The translations under genes and the position numbers were made by a program. The notes beneath the pieces were generated by a model. It was not told the DNA's origin. It ran no database searches and worked only from the letters and a program-made list of their open reading frames with translations. Shown piece after piece: positions 17,967-26,170 of a stretch of 64,000 bases of DNA. The DNA is from Thalassobacillus sp043497085. GTDB taxonomy: Bacteria > Bacillota > Bacilli > Bacillales > Halobacillaceae. Numbering within the stretch: position 1 is the stretch's first letter; each line of letters begins with the position of its first letter. The DNA lies in NCBI GenBank assembly GCA_043497085.1, contig JBIEKI010000002.1. One strand, written 5' to 3'.

Positions 17967-18127
17967 GGGTGCATCCCTCCTTATCATTATTCTTTGTCGA
18001 AATGAAATTTTTATGTTGGATAAGATAGCTGTTTTTGTAAGAATAGTTCTAGTTTTGTCAGCCGTGGAGGAGGTAAGAGCAGAAGCTAGAATCTATATAA
18101 TAACAAAGCATAAGAGGAGGTTTGTGC

Positions 18128-18412
18128 ATGGGAGTATCTACAAAAGCACGACAGCAGGGTGTATCCCGACGTCAGTTCGAACATTCCATCATTGAAATGA
18201 TGGATGACATGCAACGTTTGGAACAAAAGATTTCCTTAAAAGCCGACGAGGTAGTATTTACAATGGCGGTCGCCCATCGAAAAGAAATCGATCGTTTGCA
18301 GGAAGAAATCTTGACAATGCGTGCGGAAATAAAAGAGCTTAAGCGCAACCAAAAAGATCTGCACATGGAAAAGTCATTTTCTATGGCTGGGAGAAAGACA
18401 AGGTTGATTTAA
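18128..18412 (+). CDS. Small coiled-coil protein at the yppD position
   Basis: ATG 18128 lies 7 bases after AGGAGG. The 94-aa product is highly charged and helical: heptads in MMDDMQRLEQKISLK and IDRLQEEILTMRAEIKELKR predict a coiled coil over residues 25-80. No membrane span or enzyme motif is visible. Its place between sspM and yppE corresponds to yppD of B. subtilis, but I cannot confirm homology from memory. Function unknown. Confidence 0.7.
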   Translation: MGVSTKARQQGVSRRQFEHSIIEMMDDMQRLEQKISLKADEVVFTMAVAHRKEIDRLQEEILTMRAEIKELKRNQKDLHMEKSFSMAGRKTRLI

Positions 18413-18473
18413 TTACAATGAATGTACCGTTTTCCCCAGGCGTGATAGGCTAGAGGGGAAGGGGTGAAATAGA

Positions 18474-18845
18474 ATGTCTGATCTTTATGAATTGACGATA
18501 CAAATCAAAAATTTGGTTGAAGAGTTACGAACCAGGTATGAAGCCAAGGAAGGGCCGGCTGATCGTAATAATCATGATTTTTTTCAAAAAGTCAAAACAG
18601 AATCAGCGCCTATGTTTCAGTTAAATGATCAATGGCTTGAAACGGCGGAGGAATTTGTGAAAGACAAACGAGTCAATGTTCATCCAAACCAGGTGAAGTC
18701 CACGCATGAAAATGTGGAACTATTGATTTTGCATAGTTATTATATCGATGTAAAGAAAAAGCGTTATAATGAGCTCAACCATTCCGTCCATTATGTGATG
18801 GATATGCTGTTGAATGATTGGAAACATATAAAAAGGGACCATTGA
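18474..18845 (+). CDS. yppE: YppE-like DUF1798 protein
   Basis: A 123-aa helical protein, the same length as B. subtilis YppE. The family features NHDFFQKVKT, the central DQWLETAEEFVKDKRVNVHP and ENVELLILHSYYIDVKKKRY are present. Structures of the family show a helical bundle; function is unknown. Ribosome site AAGGGGTG precedes ATG 18474. The stop lies inside the terminator hairpin. Confidence 0.85.
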   Translation: MSDLYELTIQIKNLVEELRTRYEAKEGPADRNNHDFFQKVKTESAPMFQLNDQWLETAEEFVKDKRVNVHPNQVKSTHENVELLILHSYYIDVKKKRYNELNHSVHYVMDMLLNDWKHIKRDH

Positions 18846-18857
18846 TTGGTCCCTTTT
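18831..18857. terminator. Bidirectional terminator after yppE
   Basis: AAAAGGGACCA pairs with TGGTCCCTTTT around TTGAT. It also serves the small minus-strand gene that ends at 18859. Confidence 0.88.
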
Positions 18858-18858
18858 G

Positions 18859-18990
18859 CTATTCCTTTAGCGAAGTGCCTTCCGGGATCTTTCTTACCTG
18901 ATCCCCGGACTCAGCAAAACGCTTTGCTGTCTTCGGTTTCTCATGTTCATGGTTTTGTCTTTTCGCTTTGAATTCTTTACCGCGTCCCAT
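18859..18990 (-). CDS. Small basic hydrophilic protein, 43 aa
   Basis: ATG 18990 follows AAGGAGGGTGAGTGA on the minus strand. The product begins MGRGKEFKAKRQNHEHEK and ends KIPEGTSLKE; it is basic, disordered and lacks hydrophobic stretches, like many minor spore or stress peptides of Bacillaceae. It does not match a family I can name. The ribosome site and shared terminator support it as a real gene. Confidence 0.65.
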   Translation of the reverse strand: MGRGKEFKAKRQNHEHEKPKTAKRFAESGDQVRKIPEGTSLKE

Positions 18991-19058
18991 TCACTCACCC
19001 TCCTTAGTTGAATAGTATCTCCACTGAAATGAGAATTACTAAGGAAGAAAATGAAAGC

Positions 19059-22000
19059 TTACCTGCGTCTGATGCGGAAAAGCATCAAATAAAATGCTGG
19101 TACAAGCAACAATGTCAAGAGGGTAGAGAATAACAATCCCGAGACAATAGAGATGGCCAACGGGCGAAATAATACATCTCCTGTAAAGATTATTGGTGTA
19201 AGTGCTGCGATAGACGTCAAAGATGTCAAAATGATCGGTCTTAACCTTGCTCTTCCAGCTTGCGTTACTGCTTCCACAATCGTCTCATAACTATTACGGT
19301 TCTGCTCGATGAATTCCACGAGAATAACGGAGTTCCGTACTGCAATCCCGGATAAAGAGACGATTCCTAATACAGCAAGGAAGCTTAACGGCTGACCGAA
19401 CACGAACAGGCCAATAATCGCTCCGGTTACTGCTAAGAATACCGAACTTGTAATCAAAAGCGGCATTGTCAAAGAATTGAATTGAATAGCAATCGTTAGG
19501 TAAATCAAAAACAAAACGATTACGAACAGTTTTGCGACTTCAATGAAAAATTCCGTACGAGCATTTGATTCTCCAGTTTGAAATACCTGATAATTTTCAG
19601 GAGCATCTTTCTGGATCTCAGCAATTAAATCATTCGCTTCTTGTTCGAATTTTGCTTCTTCGCCCCTTTTAGGGTAAGCCTCCATGGTGAAGGTCCTTTT
19701 TCCATCAAGGTGAGGGATTGCCCCTGCCTGGGTAAATTCCTCTTCTGTAATGATTTCATCGAGTGAGAAAAACGATGGCGGCTGTTCTCCTGATGGATTC
19801 TGATTGGATGCAGATGGTTGGGAAGTGACCTGTAAAGCTTCGAGGTTCACGCCATTTTCTTTTCCATCATCTACAATTGCAGTAATAGGCAGCCGTTCTT
19901 TACCGTTATCAAATATCCCCATCGGTATCCCGGTATTTGCGACTTGTAGAAGAGAAGTTACTTGTTCGTCAGTAATGTTGTTTTCAGCCAGTAAATCCTG
20001 ATCGAGCTGATAACGGATAAACGGCTGTTCACTACCTGCGTTCAGGGTAGTCAATTCTAAGCTTTCCAACTGTCCAAAACGAGATTGAATATCTTTTGAC
20101 AACTGGATAAGCTGATCCAATGCTGGTCCTTGAATTTTCAACACGATAGGTGGTGAAGCAGGTGGACCGGACTCAATGGTTTCCATGAAAATTTCAGCGT
20201 TTTCAAATTCACTTCTTAATTCATTTTCCCAATCATCGATAAAAGCTGTAGCACTTGTTTTATCCCGGTCGATTCTTACCAGTAACTGCCCAGTATTTTC
20301 CCCGGACCTTTCCAGTCCTGAGCTGAATAGGTTAGGCAGACCGCTTCCTGCATATACGGCAGTTTCTGTGATGGTAGTATTATTACCAAGCAGAAATTCT
20401 TCCATATTTTCAATTGACTCTTTTGTTTCCTCAAGGGTAGTACCTTGTGGATATGTTACTGAAACGGTGACCTCCGGCCGGTCGGCACTAGGGAAAAACT
20501 CAAATGGGATTTTAATAATAAGCAGTGCTAACAGGACACAGGCTAGTAAACCGAGCAAACCAGTCGTCCAGGGGCGTTTTGTTACTTTCGGCAGGATCCG
20601 GTCCGCATAAATAGTTTCCAGGCGGTTGAAAAATCCTCCAAGAAGTCCAGCTTTTCTGGATGGATTGGATGAAGCTCTTTTATAACGTGCATATTGGATT
20701 GTTGGGATAAAAGTTAAAGCCATAATTGTTGAAGATATAATTGTTAGTATCAATACCATCGGCAGCGCCCTAATAAAATCACCATTACTTCCAGACAAGA
20801 AGGTCAAAGGAAGGAAACTGAATATGATCATCAAAGTAGAAGTGACAATAGAGAGACCGACTTCCTTAACTCCTTTAATGGTTCCTTCCAGCGGGGAATC
20901 CCCAAGTTGTAAGCGCCGCTGGATGTTATCGTTGACTACAATTGCATCATCTACCAGGATACCGATTGCGATAATCATCCCAATAATCGAGATTTGATTC
21001 AGGTCGACACCAGTGTATGGCAGAGGAATCAAACCGATGATAATGGATAAAGGAACGGATAACCCTACAAGAATAGCAGAGGAGATCGGCAAGCCGATAA
21101 TCATGATAAAAAATACCGCTAAAAGTGAAATGGCAAAGGATGTCAGCAGGTTAGTGAACACTTCTTCTATAATAGTATTTTGTGTGTAGAACCTGTCAGT
21201 AGTAACTTCATCAGGTAATTCAGCAGAAAGTTCTTCAATCTTAGAAGATACCTGGTCTTGTAGTGAAGACATATTTACCCCTTCTTCAGCTAAAAGAGTA
21301 ATCGATAAGGCTGGTTTGCCTTCAAAGGTAATCAAGTCTTCTTCCTCTACCGTCTCTGTATCGACATTCCCCACATCGCGCACGAATATTGGTCCATTTT
21401 TACCCTCTGTTACTTTGATGTCTTCAAAGCTATTGATATCGGTCATGTTGTCCATTACTAATTGATAAATTTTATCGTTTTTTTGAGTAGTACCAATAGC
21501 AGCCGGGGCTAACTCTTTATTTACAGATTCAATCACCTGGAAAGGGGAGACCTGGTTATCGATCAGGCTATCATTGTCCAGTGACAGCTTTATTTCTCTA
21601 TTAGGGAGTCCTTTAATTTCCACTGCTTCAATCCCATTGATACTTGTTAGTTCCTCTTTCCAGCTCTCCATTGTGTTATGAAGGCTATATAATGTCTCAT
21701 AATCATCCGCTATCAAATGATAAGAAGCAGCAGCCGACATCATAAGGTCTGTTTCTATTTCGTGAGACTCCGCTTCATCAGGGAAATTCCTCGAAGCATC
21801 CGAAACAGCCTGTTGTATTTTAGAGTTAACCGTGTTGTTATCTACTCCGTCGGCAAGCGTAGCCGTAATGGTTGAAAAACCAGTAGTTGAAGCAGAGGAT
21901 ATTTCTTCAATTCCATTGATGGATGAAAGTTCCGCTTCTAAGGGATTGGTAATAGTTCGTTCCACCTCTTCAGGTGTGGCACCGGGATAAACAGTCGAAA

Positions 22001-22130
22001 GAGAAGTCAGGTTGACATTGATTTCTGGTATTTCCCGTTTCGGCAACTGAAAATATGTAAATATCCCAGTAAAAAGTAATAACAATATAAATACCCAAAC
22101 GATTTTCCGGTATCGTAAAATTTTATCCAT
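19059..22130 (-). CDS. RND-family efflux transporter (AcrB/SwrC-like)
   Basis: A proton-driven exporter of the resistance-nodulation-division superfamily in the cytoplasmic membrane. It has the usual twelve-span plan: TM1 (IVWVFILLLLFTGIFTYF), a large porter loop, TM2-6 with the GMIIAIGILVDDAIVVND motif (aspartates of the proton relay), a second loop and TM7-12. YPGATPEEVERTITNPLE and PPIVLKI-type segments are typical porter pieces. ATG 22130 follows GGGGGAGC; the longer start at 22157 has no support. At 1023 aa it resembles B. subtilis SwrC (surfactin resistance), but substrate cannot be told from sequence. No adaptor gene lies beside it. Confidence 0.9.
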   Translation of the reverse strand: MDKILRYRKIVWVFILLLLFTGIFTYFQLPKREIPEINVNLTSLSTVYPGATPEEVERTITNPLEAELSSINGIEEISSASTTGFSTITATLADGVDNNTVNSKIQQAVSDASRNFPDEAESHEIETDLMMSAAASYHLIADDYETLYSLHNTMESWKEELTSINGIEAVEIKGLPNREIKLSLDNDSLIDNQVSPFQVIESVNKELAPAAIGTTQKNDKIYQLVMDNMTDINSFEDIKVTEGKNGPIFVRDVGNVDTETVEEEDLITFEGKPALSITLLAEEGVNMSSLQDQVSSKIEELSAELPDEVTTDRFYTQNTIIEEVFTNLLTSFAISLLAVFFIMIIGLPISSAILVGLSVPLSIIIGLIPLPYTGVDLNQISIIGMIIAIGILVDDAIVVNDNIQRRLQLGDSPLEGTIKGVKEVGLSIVTSTLMIIFSFLPLTFLSGSNGDFIRALPMVLILTIISSTIMALTFIPTIQYARYKRASSNPSRKAGLLGGFFNRLETIYADRILPKVTKRPWTTGLLGLLACVLLALLIIKIPFEFFPSADRPEVTVSVTYPQGTTLEETKESIENMEEFLLGNNTTITETAVYAGSGLPNLFSSGLERSGENTGQLLVRIDRDKTSATAFIDDWENELRSEFENAEIFMETIESGPPASPPIVLKIQGPALDQLIQLSKDIQSRFGQLESLELTTLNAGSEQPFIRYQLDQDLLAENNITDEQVTSLLQVANTGIPMGIFDNGKERLPITAIVDDGKENGVNLEALQVTSQPSASNQNPSGEQPPSFFSLDEIITEEEFTQAGAIPHLDGKRTFTMEAYPKRGEEAKFEQEANDLIAEIQKDAPENYQVFQTGESNARTEFFIEVAKLFVIVLFLIYLTIAIQFNSLTMPLLITSSVFLAVTGAIIGLFVFGQPLSFLAVLGIVSLSGIAVRNSVILVEFIEQNRNSYETIVEAVTQAGRARLRPIILTSLTSIAALTPIIFTGDVLFRPLAISIVSGLLFSTLLTLLLVPAFYLMLFRIRRR

Positions 22131-22240
22131 TGAGAAAGCTCCCCCTTTAAAATACATTTACAAAAGTTATACAAGTATATACCCATTTTATCATGTTTGT
22201 AACTTTTTAGAAGCGATTTTGACAATATTGTTGCCATCGA

Positions 22241-22257
22241 TTGTAAACGCTTTACAA
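22241..22257. promoter_or_regulatory. 17-bp palindromic operator (cre-like) overlapping the cdd -35
   Basis: TTGTAAACGCTTTACAA is a perfect inverted repeat with a 3-base centre. It resembles CcpA cre sites (TGWAANCGNTNWCA) but has one extra base between half sites. It overlaps the -35 hexamer of the cdd promoter and lies about 110 bases upstream of the divergent RND gene. Confidence 0.5.
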
Positions 22258-22279
22258 TTAAAAAAATTTCACTTATAAT
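22251..22279 (+). promoter_or_regulatory. Sigma-A promoter of cdd
   Basis: TTTACA (22251-22256), exactly 17 bases, then consensus TATAAT (22274-22279). Transcription would start near 22286, 24 bases before the cdd ATG. Confidence 0.8.
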
Positions 22280-22309
22280 TATCTTCCCACTATTAGGGGA
22301 GGGATAAAG

Positions 22310-22714
22310 ATGACAAAGACAGATTTGATTGAAAGAGCAAAAAATATCCGCCAGCGTGCCTATACCCCGTATTCAAAGTTTCAAGTTGGAGCTGCGCTGA
22401 TTACTAAGTCCGGGAAGACTTATGATGGCTGCAACATTGAAAATGCAGCATACCCAGTTACGTGCTGTGCAGAAAGAGTCGCTATTTTCAAAGCGATTGC
22501 AGATGGAGAAAATGAATTTCAGGAAATGGCTGTTGTGGCTGATACAGATCGTCCGGTACCACCATGTGGATCCTGTCGACAAGTAATGAGTGAATTTTTC
22601 CCGAATGATATGAAGATTCACACCACTAACCTCAAAGGAGATGTCAAAACACTTACTATGGAAGAATTATTGCCATTCTCTTTTGCACAAAGCGATTTAT
22701 CTAATGACGAATAG
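22310..22714 (+). CDS. cdd: Cytidine deaminase
   Basis: Cdd converts cytidine and deoxycytidine to uridine forms in pyrimidine salvage. The zinc ligands C53, C86 and C89 and the catalytic E55 are visible in VTCCAERVAIFKA and PPCGSCRQVMSEF, at the same positions as in the B. subtilis tetrameric enzyme. Length 134 aa (B. subtilis 136). The ribosome site AGGGGAGGG precedes ATG 22310. It is a single-gene unit with its own promoter and terminator. Confidence 0.96.
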   Translation: MTKTDLIERAKNIRQRAYTPYSKFQVGAALITKSGKTYDGCNIENAAYPVTCCAERVAIFKAIADGENEFQEMAVVADTDRPVPPCGSCRQVMSEFFPNDMKIHTTNLKGDVKTLTMEELLPFSFAQSDLSNDE

Positions 22715-22726
22715 TTTCTTACATAG

Positions 22727-22757
22727 AGCACCTGGTGTCTGCCAGGTGCTTTTTTTA
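22727..22757 (+). terminator. Terminator of cdd
   Basis: AGCACCTGG and CCAGGTGCT pair around TGTCTG, followed by seven T. Confidence 0.92.
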
Positions 22758-22816
22758 ATGAAATTCACTTTCCTCTTTACATGACAGATGCTTATAAAAT
22801 GGTTATTTGCCTCAGT

Positions 22817-22844
22817 ACATGTTATTGACCCAGTACATACCCTA
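22817..22844 (+). promoter_or_regulatory. Sigma-K-type promoter of cotD
   Basis: CATACCCTA at 22836-22844 is an exact CATAnnnTA -10 element and AC at 22817-22818 lies 17 bases upstream, the known sigma-K layout. Start would be near 22852, about 30 bases before the cotD ATG. Late mother-cell expression fits a coat protein. Confidence 0.72.
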
Positions 22845-22882
22845 ATAATGAAAGATGAATCTTACAGAAAGGGGAATGCAAG

Positions 22883-23371
22883 ATGCATCACAAAAACTGT
22901 ATGGGCCCTGGGCAAACTGGCCCGAGACAGCAAGTCGTCTGCCCGACAAGACACTGTGTCCAAAATAATTACTTCCAGAATGAAGTAGATTATATTCATC
23001 CTACGCATACCACCATCATGAATCATCATTTGACCAGGAATATGCACCACTTCCCGCAGACACAATCCGTAATGGATACGTTCGACTCGGAAGATGTCTT
23101 CATGCCGCCTCAAAGACCAGAAATGACAGGACCAATGGGAATGGGTCCCCAGGTCGCAGGTGCTGAAACGGGACCAAGACCTCCAATGGGAATGGGACCT
23201 CAAGTCGCAGGCGCGCAGATGGGGCCTACACCGTCAATGGGAATGATGCCTCAGGGTATGGGTCCTCAGGTTGCAGGTGTCGAAAATGGCAACATGCCTC
23301 AAGGAGGTCCAATGGGACCAGGTATGTGTCATATGGGTAAAGGCTGCCATCACCCTTGGTGGCGTGATTAA
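22883..23371 (+). CDS. cotD: Spore coat protein CotD with an extended Gly/Met/Pro tail
   Basis: CotD is an inner spore coat protein. The N-terminal half has the CotD character: MHHKNCMGPG, cysteines in VVCPTRHCVQ, and the His-rich IHPTHTTIMNHHLTRNMHHF that matches the NVNHQHFQHVHYFPH region of B. subtilis CotD. B. subtilis CotD is 75 aa; this one is 162 aa because of a tail with repeated MGMGPQVAG units and a final His/Cys/Trp cluster. Ribosome site AAAGGGG precedes ATG 22883. A sigma-K-type promoter and a terminator frame it as a single gene. Position near ypsA-gpsB is conserved. Confidence 0.87.
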   Translation: MHHKNCMGPGQTGPRQQVVCPTRHCVQNNYFQNEVDYIHPTHTTIMNHHLTRNMHHFPQTQSVMDTFDSEDVFMPPQRPEMTGPMGMGPQVAGAETGPRPPMGMGPQVAGAQMGPTPSMGMMPQGMGPQVAGVENGNMPQGGPMGPGMCHMGKGCHHPWWRD

Positions 23372-23378
23372 TCATTAC

Positions 23379-23410
23379 AAAAACGAGTATCTAACAGATG
23401 CTCGTTTTTT
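23379..23410 (+). terminator. Terminator of cotD
   Basis: ACGAGTATCT pairs with AGATGCTCGT (one G-U) around AAC, followed by a T run. Confidence 0.88.
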
Positions 23411-23482
23411 AATGTTTGGATGACTACATAGGTTTGAGATATACTGATATAGAAGGGAAACCGTTCAAGGAGCCGATTTTTT

Positions 23483-24046
23483 ATGAAAACGATGGTAGTT
23501 ACCGGCTATAAACCCATGGAATTAGGCATCTTTAAAAATGACGATCCACGGATCTTCTATATTAAGGAAGCGTTGAAAAAAAAGCTGACAGATATGTTAG
23601 AAGAGGGACTGGAATGGGTATTGATATCAGGACAGATGGGAGTAGAGTTATGGGCTGCAGAAGTCGTCATGGACTTAAAAGAACAATATGATGTCCAGCT
23701 TGGCTTCATTCCGCCTTTCATCAATCAGGAATCACGATGGCCGGATGAAATGAAGAGCCGATATGAAGAAATGTCCATGTTGGCCGATTTTTACAAACCT
23801 GTTTATGAAAAGGAATATCAGGGCCCATATCAATTTAAAGCGAAGGATCAGTTTCTGGTGAACCATTCTGATGGTGCCTTGATGCTTTATGATCAAGACA
23901 CCCCGGGAAGTCCGGATTTTTTTCGTAAAGAAGCGCTGGCCGCCGAGGAAAAAATGGGGTACAAGATACTTTATATAACACCACTCGACCTCCAGGAAAC
24001 AGTGGAACAAACACAAATGGCCGACCCGGATTACTGGAGTCAATAA
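23483..24046 (+). CDS. ypsA: YpsA-like SLOG-domain protein (DUF1273)
   Basis: A 187-aa cytoplasmic protein of the YpsA family, a Rossmann-like SLOG nucleotide-binding fold linked to cell division and stress in Firmicutes. VTGYKPMELGIF at the start, VLISGQMGVELWAAE (the glycine-rich ligand loop), LGFIPPFINQESRWP and NHSDGALMLYD are visible. Start ATG 23483 follows AAGGAGC. It stands directly before gpsB, as in B. subtilis; both are implicated in septum control. Confidence 0.92.
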   Translation: MKTMVVTGYKPMELGIFKNDDPRIFYIKEALKKKLTDMLEEGLEWVLISGQMGVELWAAEVVMDLKEQYDVQLGFIPPFINQESRWPDEMKSRYEEMSMLADFYKPVYEKEYQGPYQFKAKDQFLVNHSDGALMLYDQDTPGSPDFFRKEALAAEEKMGYKILYITPLDLQETVEQTQMADPDYWSQ

Positions 24047-24122
24047 AGCTACAATAAAAAATTGACATTTATGCTCCGTTTTGGAAAAATAGGAGTAAGG
24101 TGTGTAAATAGAGGTGATACTG

Positions 24123-24443
24123 ATGATCAATGATAAATTGAATCTAGATGGTAAACAGATATTAGAAAAAGATTTTAAAACATCAATGAGAGGTTATAAT
24201 CAGGAAGATGTAGATGAATTTTTGGATCTGATTATTCAGGACTATGATGTGTTCAATCAGGAAATTGAACGGTTAAGACAAGAGAATGAACGGTTGAAAC
24301 GTACACCTGCAAGAGAGGCAACGAGAAGCCGTCCAGTGCAAAATGAAACACAGACGCCTAACCATCAAGTGAATTATGATGTATTGAAGCGCCTTTCTAA
24401 TTTAGAAAAAGCTGTTTTTGGAAAGAAATACGCAGACTCATAA
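24123..24443 (+). CDS. gpsB: Cell-division and cell-wall regulator GpsB
   Basis: GpsB is a DivIVA-related coiled-coil adaptor that binds class A PBPs and shuttles them between side wall and septum. The membrane-binding DivIVA-like head (ILEKDFKTSMRGYNQEDVDEF) and the coiled coil (FNQEIERLRQENERLKR) are followed by a linker and the trimerising C-terminus (YDVLKRLSNLEKAVFGK). ATG 24123 sits after GAGGTG; an upstream GTG at 24114 is in the ribosome site. Length 106 aa (B. subtilis 98). Its known partner PBP1 is encoded in this window (ponA). Confidence 0.94.
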   Translation: MINDKLNLDGKQILEKDFKTSMRGYNQEDVDEFLDLIIQDYDVFNQEIERLRQENERLKRTPAREATRSRPVQNETQTPNHQVNYDVLKRLSNLEKAVFGKKYADS

Positions 24444-24499
24444 GTTCCAAAAATTGGCGTATACAAATCTTTTACAGGTATGCTATAATAGTTATTCCA

Positions 24500-24528
24500 T
24501 TGACAGTAATCAGTCAACCAGGTAAAAT
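24500..24528 (+). promoter_or_regulatory. Sigma-A promoter of rnpB
   Basis: Consensus TTGACA (24500-24505), 17 bases, TAAAAT (24523-24528). The expected start, near 24535-24538, coincides with the first base of the RNase P RNA. Confidence 0.88.
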
Positions 24529-24537
24529 AATAAAGCA

Positions 24538-24938
24538 GTTTTGAATACTTGGGTAATCGCTGCATATTTAATGCAGAGGAAAGTCCATGCTCGCACAGGC
24601 TGAGATGCCTGTAGTGTTCATGCCTGACGAAACCATAAGTCAGGGTAGCCTATGGCTAACGGCAGGGAAAATGCCTAAGTCCTTTTTGGATATGGCATTC
24701 CAACCTTGAAAGTGCCACAGTGACGTAGTCAAAGTAGAAATGCTTTGAGTGGAACGAGGTAAACCCCATGAGCGAGCAACCCAAATGAAGGTAGGGGCAC
24801 TCTTCGAAGGGAAATGAACCTGACAAGAGGCAAGCGCAATGCTTGCAGATAGATGATTACCACCGGAGTACGAGGTTGACCACCGCTGGCAGTACGATGG
24901 TACAGAACATGGCTTACAAAGTATTCAAAGGTCTGACT
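24538..24938 (+). ncRNA. rnpB: RNase P RNA, Bacillus (B) type
   Basis: The catalytic RNA that trims tRNA 5' leaders. Its 5' conserved block GTAATCGCTGC then AGAGGAAAGTCCATGCTCGC, the central TTGAAAGTGCCACAGTGACG, GGTAAACCCC, AACCCAAAT and the 3' block ACAGAACATGGCTTACA match the B. subtilis RNA in order and spacing. GAATACT at 24543 pairs with AGTATTC at 24920 to form P1. Total length about 400 bases is normal. The 3' end is estimated. Flanked by gpsB and ypsC as in B. subtilis. Confidence 0.97.
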
Positions 24939-24948
24939 TTGAAACAAT

Positions 24949-24988
24949 CCCTTTCTAAATGCAGTCATTGCGTTAGAAAGGGTTTTTT
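24949..24988 (+). terminator. Terminator of rnpB
   Basis: CCCTTTCTAA pairs with TTAGAAAGGG (extended by AATGC / GCGTT), followed by six T. Confidence 0.9.
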
Positions 24989-25022
24989 ATTATAACTATC
25001 GATGAAAAGGAATGAAATTTTT

Positions 25023-26159
25023 ATGCCGCAAAAAGTCACCTTGATCGCTACCGCAGCAATGGGACTTGAATCAATTGTTGCTCAGGAAGTGAAGAATTTA
25101 GGTTACAAAGATGTAGAAGTGGAGAATGGCAGGGTAACCTTTGAGGCTGATGTATCCGCAATCCCACGTGCAAATCTTTGGTTAAGGACAGCTGATCGTA
25201 TCAAACTCCAGGTAGGAAAATTCAAGGCTTACAGTTTTGATGAGTTATTCGAAAAGACCAAGGCACTTCCCTGGGAAACCTACATACCAGAAGATGGCGA
25301 GTTTCCGGTCATTGGTAAATCTGTAAAATCAAAACTATATAGTGTCCCTGATTGTCAGTCAATCGTTAAAAAAGCGATTGTCGAAAGGATGAAGCAACGT
25401 CATGGAATCGCTTCATGGTTGAAAGAAGATGGGGCATTTTACCGTGTAGAAATTGCATTGCATAAGGACACCGCATTATTGACAATTGACACATCAGGCA
25501 GTGGTTTGCATAAAAGAGGGTATCGTACCGGACAAGGGGAAGCACCTTTAAAGGAGACCCTGGCTGCTGCGCTGGTACAGCTAACAAACTGGACACCAGA
25601 CAAGCCATTTGTTGATCCGTTCTGTGGGTCAGGAACCATAGCGATTGAAGCTGCTTTAATCGGGCAGAATATCGCCCCTGGATTTAATAGAGAATTCGCT
25701 TCGGAGGAATGGGACTGGATTCCACAAACAGCATGGGATAATGCTTTTCAAGAAGCGGAGGACCACGCCAAATACGACCAGCCCTTAGATATTACCGGTT
25801 ATGATATCGATCATCGTATGATTGATATTTCAAAAGCCAATGCCATGGAAGCTGGCCTGGGTGATTTGGTCCAGTGGAAACAAATGCAAGTAAAAGATTT
25901 ACGTCCAAAGAAGGAAAATGGCTACCTCGTGTCTAATCCTCCTTATGGAGAACGAATCGGGGAGCGGGAAGAAGTAGAAGCAATGTACAGAGATTTAGGG
26001 GTGATTATGCGAGATCATCCATCCTGGAGTGTCTACGTTCTGACTTCCCATTCGAATTTCGAAAAAATTTATGGACGGCAGGCATCTAAAAAGCGGAAGT
26101 TATTCAATGGTTACATTCAAACTGACTACTATCAGTTTTTTGGAAAGCGGCCGAAATAG
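25023..26159 (+). CDS. ypsC: THUMP-domain RNA methyltransferase YpsC (RlmL N-terminal type)
   Basis: A SAM-dependent N2-guanine methyltransferase of the YpsC/RlmL family, presumed to act on 23S rRNA. The N-terminal ferredoxin-like and THUMP part (1-160) precedes a Rossmann domain with FVDPFCGSGTIAIEAALIG (SAM loop) and the catalytic SNPPYGERIG. ATG 25023 is chosen because the homologous part begins there; the ribosome site AAAAGGA is 12 bases upstream. Length 378 aa (B. subtilis 385). Confidence 0.92.
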   Translation: MPQKVTLIATAAMGLESIVAQEVKNLGYKDVEVENGRVTFEADVSAIPRANLWLRTADRIKLQVGKFKAYSFDELFEKTKALPWETYIPEDGEFPVIGKSVKSKLYSVPDCQSIVKKAIVERMKQRHGIASWLKEDGAFYRVEIALHKDTALLTIDTSGSGLHKRGYRTGQGEAPLKETLAAALVQLTNWTPDKPFVDPFCGSGTIAIEAALIGQNIAPGFNREFASEEWDWIPQTAWDNAFQEAEDHAKYDQPLDITGYDIDHRMIDISKANAMEAGLGDLVQWKQMQVKDLRPKKENGYLVSNPPYGERIGEREEVEAMYRDLGVIMRDHPSWSVYVLTSHSNFEKIYGRQASKKRKLFNGYIQTDYYQFFGKRPK

Positions 26160-26170
26160 GGGGAAGCTGT

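Noticed and set aside
22788..22988. 66-codon frame across the cotD promoter
   Set aside because: It runs through the sigma-K-type promoter and the cotD start in another frame and has no ribosome site.
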